Positions 24,801 through 34,080 of a DNA stretch of 64,000 bases are shown one piece after another. The notes below the pieces were generated by a model. It was given only the letters and a program-made list of their open reading frames with translations, was not told the origin of the DNA and did not search any database. How positions within the stretch are numbered: position 1 is the stretch's first letter; every line of letters starts with the position of its first letter. The position numbers and the translations under genes are program-made. The stretch lies in contig NC_065921.1 in the NCBI RefSeq assembly GCF_024586455.1, forward strand, positions 5,766,001 through 5,830,000, given 5' to 3'. Origin of the DNA: Bactrocera neohumeralis (lineage: Eukaryota; Arthropoda; Insecta; Diptera; Tephritidae).

Positions 24801-25643
24801 GCTTAAACGCGTCTTCAGACTATTCAATTCAATTTTTAACTTTGGCACATTTCTAGTCGAGCCACCTTTTGGTGACTCTACGTTAGTTGTTGTTGTGATT
24901 GAAGGCGATTTCTTACTCGCGGTTTTCAACTGCGCCAAGGAGACATTCTCAAATTCATCATCGATTGAGTACGGCGACTTCGGCATCTGCGACTGTGGTA
25001 TACTCACGACAATGTCACACTTCGGCACCGTCACCGATGAAGCTCCCACGGATTGCATCACTTGTGGTGGAGATGATTCGTGCGCATTCGCAATAGATTT
25101 AGTTGAACGGTGTTCACTCTTCGGAGAACTCTTTGGCGAATTACTATTGCTCGTGGTGGACGAGACGGCGTAATCGCTATAACGCATATCATTGCTGCGT
25201 AGACTCTTGAAATCATTTGTCACGGTATACGTTACATCTTCGTGGTTGTTGCGCTTGGGTGACGGTTTCTTACCGCCCTCAACGCTCGATTTGCGCGCAA
25301 ATATCATTTTTACGGGGGCATTTACCTCTTCATTTCTCGGATTGTAGGTTTTATTTGAAGTGATTTTAATAGACTTTGATGATTTACTCTTGTTCTTGGG
25401 AGCTTTTTGCAATGCCTGTTGGTTGTTGTAGTTGACGGTAGAAGCAGCAGTCAGGTTGGTAATGCTGGCTTCATTAGAAAGCGTAATACCTTCATTTTGT
25501 TTTAACTCGGTGGTTTTTACTGTGTCAACGCGAGAATTTCGTTTCACCTCAACTTCGAGGTCGGACTTATTGATTCGCTTTGCAGGATGCTGAGACTCAT
25601 TGCCATAGAATAGTATGCGATAGGTGAATTGCATAGGTGCATG
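21813..25643 (-). CDS. Su(z)2: Su(z)2-like coding exon 5 (C-terminal tail)
   Basis: Acceptor ATTTACAG|CAT. The first codons (HAPMQFTYRILFY) finish the RAWUL domain; the other ~1260 residues are predicted disordered, Ser/Thr/Pro/Ala/Lys-rich, with SP and KS clusters. Block FKSLRSNDMRYSDYAV lies at about 25200-25160. The C-terminus has an Asn/Ser tract from AAC/AAT/AGC repeats (about 21960-21850). The stop TAA is at 21815-21813. An uninterrupted 1277-codon frame is overwhelming evidence of coding. Leu- and Val-rich frames on the other strand are its shadows. Confidence 0.95.
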   Translation of the reverse strand, partial: HAPMQFTYRILFYGNESQHPAKRINKSDLEVEVKRNSRVDTVKTTELKQNEGITLSNEASITNLTAASTVNYNNQQALQKAPKNKSKSSKSIKITSNKTYNPRNEEVNAPVKMIFARKSSVEGGKKPSPKRNNHEDVTYTVTNDFKSLRSNDMRYSDYAVSSTTSNSNSPKSSPKSEHRSTKSIANAHESSPPQVMQSVGASSVTVPKCDIVVSIPQSQMPKSPYSIDDEFENVSLAQLKTASKKSPSITTTTNVESPKGGSTRNVPKLKIELNSLKTRLSISKPKSAGVLSSAEVSEKRERTKQRKHSLDEVAAPLNDRLDIETYAKNIGLQPIEVLTPPESCEKLKYSPNASPLSSASSTTSSSNNAFPLTTTTELTTKTTFHKKRKKKHSKDSKEPKDSKRRRMHAEISSKPEEESLKMKVKLTAPHNHKSHKSESSGTKKNSDEMRKSPPIVRDVKVLATATVPDVPVTPVNDSILALNKTLGEESRSINHLMMEKERTKEVVKVVKADETLLTLPQTNLLPKPYNNIRDSKLPASPPLPPSLFKTTPLNFNTLTVTSTTAGQSKSANNSSKQLDLTKGKQQVPLTTKPTSVPQYNRQGSLSAPKPHPHFIVPSLPRRPSPGTNSSYTPSSIASASSKHLGMQLKRSASLDESYAIGGRAKQVKLDASQRKALYGSYANKPLTPPSTSVSISKLADTATNVQSSGGTHNNAVTITARPPGGMTQEQMRWQLPPYTQLHLPFNKPAVEIVRINSNQTSTDMHIPALSTPKSGRMMGPPLSMVKGKKSVGHQLGAMPSTGGVKSPPISLNAVSFGHGRNNPYRLSPPALVNLQGPPFNASKKIGALATDNTYKKPENLSKTNGTTDKQLQQSRISLRDFRPSSRDHSFDIIDVTEGSGKAEVSPAADTTVSATAATPSARESLEAALNKIKQNITSTTTAQDSAAASAAKQQQLPSPTQMSNEDLQNLHLLSESATTREKIAIRSSQSYEKPKMQPSSLVRQQNASVRNIPNPSALAFRNMSTLPAVSSTLTPATTVAVSSSAPSTTPSTPTTSLASASTQKTLPLVALPLTSAAAPLSPGNPPLSAITSSSVVSATSTSTTVARTVKKPTTIDQVAANLNMRASAAAAEAHAAKLSAAEEVTQITSSSQNNASDLTKVTLTTTVASSATANETSSTAAVCAKADTNETANGVAEIVKTKVLPKSVADSGVTTAIVTDVTNIENTASNSNSNSNSNNNNNNNNNNNNNSNSKNNNNNGNSDVKYGVTSASVASD

Positions 25644-28600
25644 CTGTAAATTAATGGTTTGAAGAAGAATATAAAATAAAATGCTTGGTAGAGGGGTCCC
25701 AGTTTACTTTTACAAGAAGAAATCAAAAATAAAGCGATATTTTCATGTTTCATTTTTGGTATATCGAGATTTTAATATTATCTATAGCAATATATTTTAA
25801 CTAACTTTTTTTTAAGTGTACAACCTTTGCAAAAAATTTCGAACTAAAGAGTTTTAGATCACTTAAAAATAAGACTTATATGACTAAGATAATTTTTTAA
25901 AAGTTCAAAAATTACAAATCATTACTTTGTATTGTCATGAGATAAAAAGTTATGTAACCTGATTATATTTGCTCATATGTACATATGTATATTGGGTCTA
26001 TAACTATTATCGTGCCGTTTGCCCAGAGATGCCGTCTTTGTGCGCCTTAATGACTCATACGTTATATGAAGAAAACCTTTGTCGAAAGTCATGATATTAT
26101 GGTGAAAACAAAACGGGCTAAAGTGGCGATTTTGACTTAGCAGACGAAGAACTTCCTGGACGTTCAAAAATCTTGAAGAAGAGTTACTGGAAGCATTACT
26201 CAATGAATATTGTTGACACGGAAAATAAGAGTTTAATCTTTGGGAGTCACATAAGCAGCCATTTCAAAACGTTTAGAAGCAGTAAGATGTATTCAAAAGC
26301 AAGGAAATTGGCTGCCATATGAATTGTGAAAAATACTGCTTGAACACCGGAAAAAGAAGACATTTTTGCAACGGATTGTGCCTATCGATAAAAAATGGAT
26401 CTTTTACAACAACCCTAAATGCAAAAAATCATGTGTAAAACCTGGCCAAACGGTCACATAAATAAAGCCGAATATCCATTACGCCAATGCTCTATAATTG
26501 TCGGGATAAGATTAGTGTAGTGTATTATGAGCTTCTAAAACCGGGCGAAAACCTTAGTGGAAAATGATACTGAGAACAACTCATCAAATTAAGGCAGGTG
26601 TTTGCCGAAAGAGACTATAATTTTCCATCATTACAACGATCGGTCTCATGTTAAAAGACCGATTGAAAACTAACAACAGCTGCTTGAAAGTTTTCCCTTA
26701 CACTCTTTATAGCTGAAATCTGGCCCTTTTTGTCAGAAAGATGGAAAAATGTTATTTTCCTAAGTTGGTAGGACTGTTTTTAATTACTATGCCACCTTAG
26801 TAGTGTTTTGCGATTTTTACAATGGATAAAAATATCGAACAAAGAATTTGTCTCAAATTTTGTATTTCTAATCAAATTTCGTATACGAAATCATTGCGAA
26901 TGTTGGAAAAGGCATACGGTGATTCAGTTTAATCAGAAACACAGGCCTACGAGTGGTAAAGCCTTCATGGAGATCGTTGAAGACGTGCCTCCTTCTGGAC
27001 GAACTTCGACCTCTTCAACTGAAGAAGTGAAAACTGAAAGATATAGGACTGAAAATCGTCAGGCAGCGCCGATTAGGCTTGGGTTTACGAGTTTGACATG
27101 CAAACAAGTCAACAACCATCGGAATGGAGGGGGAAAAACGACCCAAAACCAAAAAAATCCACGCCAAAGCCGCTCAAAAATCAAGGTGATGCGCATTGTT
27201 TTTCGATATTCGTGGTTTTGTGCATCTTGAATTTGTTCCGGAGGGACAGACGGTCAATAAATAGTTCTATTTAGCCATATTGAGGCGTTTACGTGAGAAC
27301 ATCCCTCGAAAATGGTCGGAATTGTGGAAGTACAATTCATGGATTTTACACGATTGTAATGCATCATAGCATCGAACCACGATTGTGACAGAACTTAAAA
27401 CCAAAAACGCAATGAATGCCTCCTTCAACCACCGTATTCACCAGATTTGGCTCTGTATGATTTTTTTCTTGTTCCCCAAACATAAACTGCCGCTTTGTGG
27501 AACCCGTTTTCAGTCGATTGCTTATGAAAAGTGTTTCGAGGACTGGTGGCAATTACTTTGAAGGTGACGAAAAAATATTGATGAATAATTAAATATCTTG
27601 CTTTTTATTTACAATTTCCGTGTATTTTTCTGTCACAATGTATAATTTGAAAGCAAAAACCGCATGAATATAGTTATAGACCCTTTATAATAGATTACAT
27701 TTTAATATTCCCAAATTTTATTGTCCATCGATTTCTTTTTTTGGATATTTTATGAAATATTCTGACGAAACTGTATATTTTATCCCTTAATATTTTATTA
27801 ATATATTTAAAAAATATATACAATGGCTCTCAGTAAAAATTTTCAGGAATAAATTATGCAAAAATCAAAAATATAAAAATTTTTTGACGAAACTTGTCAG
27901 TAAATTGGAGCTCTAAGAAATCACTAATCAAATTTGGCTTTTTTATAAGCCATGTTTTATAAAATTCGTTTATATATTAATTGGAAATTCAATACCACTT
28001 TCGGATCCACACAAAAATAATTCGGTTATAGAAAAATAATGAATTCTTACTTACATACATATGTATATAATTAAAACAAAACCATGCACACTTACATATA
28101 CATTTGTACATATACTTTTTCTATACACAGATAGCGCTTTCAAATAATAAAAATTTCCTTTTGTTACTCACCCTCTTCCAGTTGTAACAATAGCCAACAT
28201 CCATTAGCGTAAAATCATTTGGCAACACCTCATCCTCATAAATCACTTCCACCTCGATACGCTTACTCTCGGGGTCAATGTCGAATTTGGAACAGAGGAA
28301 GCGTTTCAAGTGACGTATCTTCAAGCAAGCTGGACACTGCAGATAACGCACAGGCGGTATTTGACTCGTGCTGCAGCCCTTCAGCAAAGTCGGATGATAT
28401 TCCAATGACAAACTAATGACCGGAAACAATGGGAACAAAAGAATTGAGGAGAGAAAAATTAAGACAAGAAAAATATATTATCTTCAGTATAGAAATTGTC
28501 ACACAATTGCCACAAGCATATAAAGGGCAGCATGACTTGCGAATTTTCATAGCATTACAACATATGTAAGTGCTCGCAATTTCTTACCTAATTGGTTCGT

Positions 28601-29309
28601 TAGGCGCAAAGAAATTCTCTTCAACTGCCTCCTGCTCTCTGCTGACAACGTTGGACGCTTCCTCAACATTTACACGCTGCTGGCTATTGAGTTGTGTCAC
28701 GTTGAATTGTATTGCACGCTCCCGTTCCTTTTGGTATAGACCGGGCACCATTTTAAAAATCAACGCCCGCATTACTTCATCCGACCTGCAAGGTTAGGGT
28801 TTACCAAAAAAGTCATAAAACAAACGCAATTCATACAACTGGTCATATTAACCGTTAGTATACGCAAAGCGGACTGAAAACTTACCGCAAATTGCCCATA
28901 TTAACTTGTTTGAAACCTCCGACTTCTTTGCATTGTGGACAAGAAGCCTCGCGCTGCAAATGTTGCACAATACAGCTACGGCAATCTGAAAATTGGAGGG
29001 AGAAATTGCAAGTCTGTTTAGAATTCGAAGCAATAGCGGATCGCTTAAACTTTATTAGAGCATAGTGGAATATTTAAACTAGTTGCAGTGTCAATTTTGA
29101 AAATTATGATTTTCTATTTAAAATTTTCCAAATTTTCATATACTTTAAACTAATAAAAAGTGTGCATAAATTTAGTCTTAATACTTACATGTATGCAAGC
29201 AATTATCCACTGTTGTTGGATTTATCATGTAGCCGCCGCAAAGATGGCAGCTGAGTAATTCATTGAATTCGCGCACTTTGAGCATTTTATCTGTCTTTTG
29301 TAGCTTCAT
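21813..29309 (-). CDS. Su(z)2: Suppressor of zeste 2-like Polycomb-group RING protein (5 coding exons, 1496 aa)
   Basis: Joined exons on the minus strand: 29309-29189, 28985-28886, 28785-28588, 28412-28172 and 25643-21813. All introns are GT-AG, and the junctions restore the frame and known domain order. Residues 21-59 form a C3HC4 RING (C21, C24, C37, H39, C42, C45, C56, C59), followed by LIFKMVPGLYQKE (82-94), then a RAWUL ubiquitin-like domain around 155-233 ending YCYNWKR|HAPMQFTYRIL across the last junction. The long tail carries FKSLRSNDMRYSDYAV (365-380), DIETYAKNIGLQP (542-554), a basic KKRKKKHSK region (from 606) and a C-terminal Asn/Ser tract. In Drosophila, Psc and Su(z)2 are PRC1-type PCGF subunits that compact chromatin in the nucleus; the tail does the compaction. 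From memory the fly protein is slightly shorter (roughly 1.4 thousand residues). Su(z)2 is preferred over Psc because of the RING sequence and the conserved tail block. Confidence 0.88.
21850..21960 (-). repeat. Trinucleotide repeat encoding an Asn/Ser tract
   Basis: AAT/AAC and AGC codon repeats within the last exon give a long Asn run flanked by alternating Asn-Ser. Length is probably variable between individuals. Confidence 0.8.
25985..26790 (+). mobile_element. Mariner remnant in intron 4
   Basis: Plus-strand frames encode RKKKTFLQRIVPIDKKWIFY (first catalytic region, with the expected GDEKW changed to IDKKW) and SVVYYELLKPGENLS, then a decayed HYYNDRSHVK block in place of HHDNARPH. Several in-frame stops. 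A different subfamily from the FFDYRG-type copies. Confidence 0.75.
26796..27690 (+). mobile_element. Mariner remnant in intron 4 (second copy)
   Basis: Starts near ATGGATAAAAATATCGAACA (26822), encoding a mariner N-terminus ending RMLEKAYGDSV. Later pieces include an IVFRYSWFCAS-like relic of the FFDYRG block and, near 27400-27500, relics of PPYSPDLA and KLPLCGTRFQS. Many frameshifts. It pairs with the deleted copy at 13076-13640. Confidence 0.75.
28172..28412 (-). CDS. Su(z)2: Su(z)2-like coding exon 4 (RAWUL domain)
   Basis: Acceptor GGTCATTAG|T completes the Ser codon. Encodes SLSLEYHPTLL, then VRYLQCPACLKIRHLKRFLC and DFTLMDVGYCYNWKR, the RAWUL fold used by PCGF proteins for protein-protein contacts. 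Donor AGG|GTGAGT in phase 0. Confidence 0.88.
28588..28785 (-). CDS. Su(z)2: Su(z)2-like coding exon 3
   Basis: Acceptor CTAACCTTGCAG|G. Encodes RSDEVMRALIFKMVPGLYQK, the segment after the RING that is conserved in PCGF proteins, then a Gln/Glu-rich linker ending NFFAPNEPI. Donor AG|GTAAGA in phase 2. Confidence 0.85.
28886..28985 (-). CDS. Su(z)2: Su(z)2-like coding exon 2
   Basis: Acceptor CAATTTTCAG|AT. Encodes residues 41-73 plus two bases and supplies the remaining zinc ligands of the RING: YCRSC and, ten residues on, CPQC. Donor CG|GTAAGT. Too short to stand out as an open frame; found by joining the reading frame. Confidence 0.85.
29189..29309 (-). CDS. Su(z)2: Su(z)2-like coding exon 1
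   Basis: Starts at ATG 29309-29307 in the context TCCAAGATG. An in-frame TAA at 29336-29334 means that translation cannot begin further upstream in this exon. A second ATG is residue 9. The exon encodes residues 1-40 with the first four zinc ligands (C21, C24, C37, H39) and ends in phase 1 at the donor T|GTAAGT. The N-terminus before the RING is only 20 residues, short for this family. Confidence 0.85.
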
Positions 29310-29406
29310 CTTGGATATTTTATTTTGTATTAATTAAATTTGTGTTTAATTAATTGTATTGGATTTGAAACTAAGTGAACTTTCAATAGCCTCGAATGGT
29401 ATTAAT
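29310..29406 (-). other. 5' UTR segment of Su(z)2-like gene
   Basis: Upstream of the ATG on the minus strand, a plausible 3' splice site CCGATTTTGCAG|ATTAATACC lies at 29407, preceded by a pyrimidine-containing tract. This suggests that the first coding exon begins there and that a separate non-coding 5' exon lies further upstream, beyond 30.7 kb. Inference from splice-site consensus. Confidence 0.45.
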
Positions 29407-29419
29407 CTGCAAAATCGGT

Positions 29420-30730
29420 ATAGAAGAGATTATAAAAATATTGAAATTAAATTTTGTTGTTTTAAATGGTTTTCGAAATTTATGAAAACCGAATTGCATG
29501 AGAATAATGCTTTAAAAACACCAGAAGATGGCGAACCCGATCCCACAATCAATGACGATGGAGCAGACGTTCCATTGCCAGACTATGAAGAAGTTCGAAT
29601 AGCAACTACCCGTCCGAAGAACAACAAAGCGGCGGGGGCCGATGAATTGTCGGCCGAGCTATTCAAATACGGCGGCGAAGAACTGATAAGGAGCATGCAT
29701 CAGATGGTCGGACGCAAGCATGCCCGACGATTGGATTTTAAGTGTGCTATGCCCAATCCAAAAACAAGGATACCTCACAATCTGCGCCAACTACCGTGGG
29801 ATAAGCCACCTCAATATCGCATTTAAGGTTCTATCGAGCGTATTGTGTGAAAAATTAAAGCCCACCGTCAACAAACTGATTGGACCTTATCAGAGTGGCT
29901 TTAGACCTGACAAATCAACTACTGACTAAATATTCACCATGCGTCAAATCTTGGAAAAGTCCCGTGAAAAGAGAATCTACATGCACCACCTCTTCGTCGA
30001 TTTCAAAGTTTCTTTTGACAGCATGAAAAAGAGCTGCCTTTATGCCGCGATGTCTGAATTTGATATCCCCGCAAAACTAATATGGCTGTGTAAACTGACG
30101 TTGAGCAATACCAAAAGTTTCGACAGGATCGTGAAGAACCTCTCCGAGCTGTTCAATACCAAGCGAGGTTTCAGACAAAGCGACTTCCTATCGTTCGACT
30201 TCTTCAATGTGCTGCTGGAGAAAATAATTCGAGCTGCAGAACTTAATCGAGCAAGTACAATCTTTTATAAGAGTGTACAGCTGCTGGCGTACGCCGATAA
30301 TATTGATATCATTGGAATAAACAACCGCGCCGCTAGTTCTGCTTTCTCCAGACTGGATAAGGAAGTGAAGCAAATGGGTTCGGTAGTGAATGATGGCAAG
30401 ACAGTCGTCGCACACGCGACTTGGCTCATACGTCACTGTTGACTTCGAAGTCGTAGATAATTTTGTCTATTTTGAAAACAGTATTAACACAGACAACAAT
30501 GGCAGCCTCGAAATCCAACGAATAACTCTTGAAGAAGGTGCTACTTCGAACAGAGTAGGCAATTGAGAAGTAAAGTCCTCTCTCGACGAACAAAGACCAA
30601 ACTCTATACATAAGTAGCGCATTCCCGCCCTGCTATATGGTTCAGAGGCATGGACGATGTCAATATCTGATGAGTCGACATCGAGGGACAGGGTCTGCAG
30701 AAGATTTATGGTCCTTTGCGCATTTGCAAC
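29420..30730 (+). mobile_element. LINE reverse transcriptase remnant, antisense to the gene
   Basis: Plus-strand order: KNNKAAGADELSAELFKYGG (finger region), NYRGISHLNIAFKVLSSVL, LIGPYQSGFRPDKSTTD, TMRQILEKSREKR, LFVDFKVSFDSMKK, GFRQSDFLSFDFFN (normally GFRQGDPLS) and YADNIDIIG at 30290 (normally YADD). The catalytic Asp-to-Asn change plus frameshifts mark it as dead. It probably sits in an upstream intron of the gene. Confidence 0.85.
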
Positions 30731-31065
30731 GGCGATTTGAACAAAATGTTAGGATAGTGTAGCAATATCTTCAAAATATCTGCCGAATTTCAAGAAAATA
30801 TATTATCAAATAGAAGGGTCTTCGACGTGTCCTACAAGGGGTTAAAAACTTCTTGGCAAACTTAATATACCATATTTAGTGTATAAAAATATGTTTACAA
30901 ACTGAGTTGATATGGCGAAGCTCTCTTGGCTCTTATCATACTACTACACATACACAGATTCAGAGGACTTTTATCTAAACCGACAATGATTATTTTGAAT
31001 TTATAACGAAATCTAAACAAAGTGGGTATTTTCAGTAGAATTGCTTATTATTTCATTCTTTATTC
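30731..31065. repeat. Dispersed repeat, family 2 fragment and spacer
   Basis: AACTTCTTGGCAAACTTAAT followed by an ATACC/GTATAAA-type tail at 30847-30890 matches the end of the family-2 repeat at 48320-48355. The rest is featureless. Confidence 0.45.
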
Positions 31066-32060
31066 GAATTTATTTTGTCATACAATTCTTTTTTGGTTTT
31101 TGGGAATCCCCTTAAAGGCACATTTTATGTATTTCATGTTATGCTTAAGGGAATTCGTGGCATGACAGCGCGCAGCTTCGTTTCATGTTTGCCGTTCTTG
31201 GCCATCGGCCATCGGTTTGCTGTTGCAGCGACATTTTCTGCTACTTGTATTGCATCGACGTTGCCATCCGATTGTTTCATGGCCTTCCGCGAATTTACGT
31301 CAAGTGGACGCCGTCAAACGGACATGGCTATGGACGATCGCATCGATTATGTATTGAGAGAATGGGCGAAGTTTGCAGATGGACGACCGATAGACGATAA
31401 ATACGACGTTTAGTGGCGATTCGAATTTGCCATATTTTTTTTAACTCATATAAATTTAGCCATTGCATGCGTGCTTCGCTTCGCTCGCTGTTCCCACTCA
31501 TTGCTGTTGACGTCGTTGTCACCGCCAGGGCCTTAAGCTATGCTGCGCTATGCATCTACTCCAGTAACAAATCACAGAATTGAAATGACAACGACAACAA
31601 CGTTGGCGAATGACGGACAACAAAGCAGTGAGGAGAAACAAAAGATGGGAATAAAACCAAGTCAAGGGAAAGCTTCAGAAAAACTGCTGCTACAAAGAAA
31701 AGAAATACACATGCAAGTAAGTGTACATTGAGGCAACTCAAAAGTCAGGCGGCCAGACTGAGCACCATAATGGCGATATGACTGACGGTACACACAAAAA
31801 CAGTGACGATTTATATGGCACGTTGCTGATGTGACTGACAATTCAACGACTTGACTGACTGAATGCTTGAATGCATGACTGGCTTACCTACCGGCTCGCT
31901 ATGCTGAGACGGGTTAGCTAGCTAGGCTAGCTCGTTGACCGACGCCAAGTCGCTAAGCATGCTCGGTGAAAATAAAAGCCATTGTGACGAAAGAAGAGAC
32001 ATTAAAGTGAGTGAGACGCGCGCATTCACTCTTTGGAACGCTCGTAAAGCGTTCGAAGTC
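31066..32060. other. GC-richer upstream region, possible promoter area
   Basis: Unique-looking sequence around the GCCAT cluster. It contains a 112-codon plus-strand frame (31075-31413) with no domain, which the motif cluster overlaps. It could contain a 5' non-coding exon or promoter of the Polycomb-group gene, but I see no decisive core-promoter pattern. Confidence 0.4.
31201..31463. promoter_or_regulatory. Candidate Polycomb response element: cluster of seven GCCAT motifs
   Basis: GCCAT or its complement occurs at 31201, 31208, 31263, 31279, 31324, 31429 and 31459, seven times in 263 bases; about half a site would be expected by chance. GCCAT is the core of the Pho/YY1 site that recruits Polycomb complexes in flies. 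A GAGAG (GAF-type) motif lies near 31354. The cluster is about 2 kb upstream of the Su(z)2-like start codon, and the Drosophila locus is known to be under Polycomb control. Function is inferred. Confidence 0.45.
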
Positions 32061-32780
32061 ACTAAAAAGCGCTAAAGAAACACTGCAGAAAAAGTGGTGA
32101 AGCAAAAATAAGTTTGAGTCTGCAATTTTTAACAAAACCGAAAAAAATTAAGCATTAAATGTGGGAAACATAGCGCAGGAATGGCTAAAAGTAATATAGC
32201 GAAGTTTGAAGAATTGCTCATGTACCATTTCTTTTCGCAATCGCCAATTTGCCAATGGCCAACTTTTAAACCGCGAGCGGTAAAGTTACCCAGTTAATGT
32301 ATTTACCTAAGATTCTATATAGTAATTATGAATTACCAAAAGTCATTAAAAGACTCAGTTGGTGAAGAATCCACGTTGATTAAAGCCTCTTTGAGCTCAT
32401 CACTAATTGGTTGATTGATTAATGGCTATTAACTAGTTCTAATGGAATGGAATGTGTGTATGTCTATAATTAATATTGATTATCACAATTTTACGTTTCA
32501 GTTTTCACGGCACATAATTCAATATGTAATCATAATCGGCTTTCGCCGCAGCATAGAAAAGCCCATAGCATCCTCGTTGTCACCCACCTTACAGTGGTAT
32601 TGACTTTAAATCGCCTTCGTTAAGGTCCTCTTCGGAACTTATCAATCACACCTGTTACCCTTAAAAGTAGAAGTCGGCTTTATGATTCTGAGATAAAATC
32701 ATTTTCATTTTATGAATGTATGATTCTAGAAAGGTTCATCAAAATCTCTTAAACACAAAATTAAATTGAATAAGTAGGTT
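32061..32780. other. AT-rich intergenic or intronic DNA
   Basis: No feature recognised. Confidence 0.5.
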
Positions 32781-33665
32781 AAGATAAGTTAAGTTTAGGT
32801 TCAAGTTAAGAACTCGATCCTACCCGCAACTTCACTTGGTCAACGTAGAAAGCCTATCACAAATTTGAATGGTAGTTTTGGCTATGTTTCCTGGTTTGCC
32901 GAAGATAAGACTGCCCAGATGTTGCAACCTTCGTCCTGCAAATGCTGGACACTAGAGATAAAGCGCCTGATGTTACCACCTAACCTTCTTCTATACAACA
33001 TTGACAACTTGAGTCGAAGAAGATAAGAACACTTAAGATTGCGGCAAGATTAACTTTGCTGCAAGTACTTCACTAGGTTTCCTGCGTTCTACTCTATGCC
33101 AAAAGGATATCGCACAGAAGCTGGTAGTCAATCAACGCCTGCACGCGGGGTTCATAGGTACAATGCTAGGACTCCAGTTAACAACGGAAAGCTAACTCGT
33201 TCCTACTCATATGTGAGCGGGCAAGAGTGTCCTCTTTGCCAACTTATCGGCTTTGCAGTTACCAGCTAATCGCTATGACCAGGCACCCAAACGAGATTGA
33301 AAATGAAGTAGATTTATTCTAGTCGGCTCATAGTCGGTTCAGACAGTCCTTGACTTCTCAGTAGTCCGAAGTAGCATCTTTGAGCAAGAGTTATTCTGCG
33401 TTGGATTTTGAGGCTGAGATTGTTATTGGTGTTAAAACTAGTTCCAAGATAGACGAAATTCGAAGTTATGACTGTTTACAGTGACGTGGGAGTCAAGCCG
33501 CGTGTGCGAGACCCATTTGCTTCGCTTCCTTATTCGGCCTGGCGAAAACAAAGTTCAATATCATCGGCGTACTGCTGTCTTCAAATCGACATGAACAGTG
33601 TCCACCCTGGAACCATATTAATTAACCAAAAATCGTTATTGGCAGAGAAGGCATGGCTACGTTAA
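32781..33665 (-). mobile_element. Decayed LINE fragment (RNase H side), minus strand
   Basis: Minus-strand translation near 33265-33205 gives GNCKADKLAKRTLLPAH, resembling the GN-ADELAR block of retrotransposon RNase H. The surrounding sequence is of the same style as 55790-56880 and 58085-59090. Heavily mutated; limits approximate. Confidence 0.5.
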
Positions 33666-34080
33666 GCAATGTCGAAATCATAATTTAAGCTGAAGAAAAT
33701 CTTCATAACGCAGTGGTATTCAAAAAATCTGCTTAAAATGTAAATATTGGCTAAATAATTTAAGCAAATGCGACCATGAAGTTTGTGAGACAAGCATCAA
33801 TATGGTAAAAAAATTACATTTAAATGAAAATAAAGGTTATTTTAGATGAATGCTAATAAGACAATATTCAGCTCACAAGTTGTTATTGAAAAAGTAACAA
33901 TATTCAAAGTGAAATAGAAAACAAATTTCATTTAATCGCTAATAGATCAGCGCTAATAGCGGCTAATCGCCAACAGGCCATATTACAAATAAATTATCGA
34001 ATACGAACACTTTTGCAAGTAAATACTTATATTCATACGCTCGCATTTGTACAAACATATTTACGTTTGTTTGAACTAAA
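33666..34080. other. AT-rich DNA
   Basis: No feature recognised. Confidence 0.5.

Larger units (their letters stand above)
25644..28171 (-). other. Intron 4 of Su(z)2-like gene (2.5 kb) with two mariner remnants
   Basis: Bounded by GTGAGT at 28171 and TTTACAG ending at 25644. It holds mariner copies at about 25985-26790 and 26796-27690, read on the opposite strand from the gene. The other coding introns are 203, 100 and 175 bases. Confidence 0.8.

Noticed and set aside
28121..28171. Continuation of the RAWUL exon to the open-frame end at 28121
   Set aside because: A consensus GTGAGT donor at 28171 and the conserved HAPMQFTYRI continuation in the next exon show that this part is intron.
31075..31413. 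112-codon plus-strand frame as a possible gene
   Set aside because: No recognisable domain, no splice partners seen, and it overlaps the GCCAT cluster; composition can explain it.
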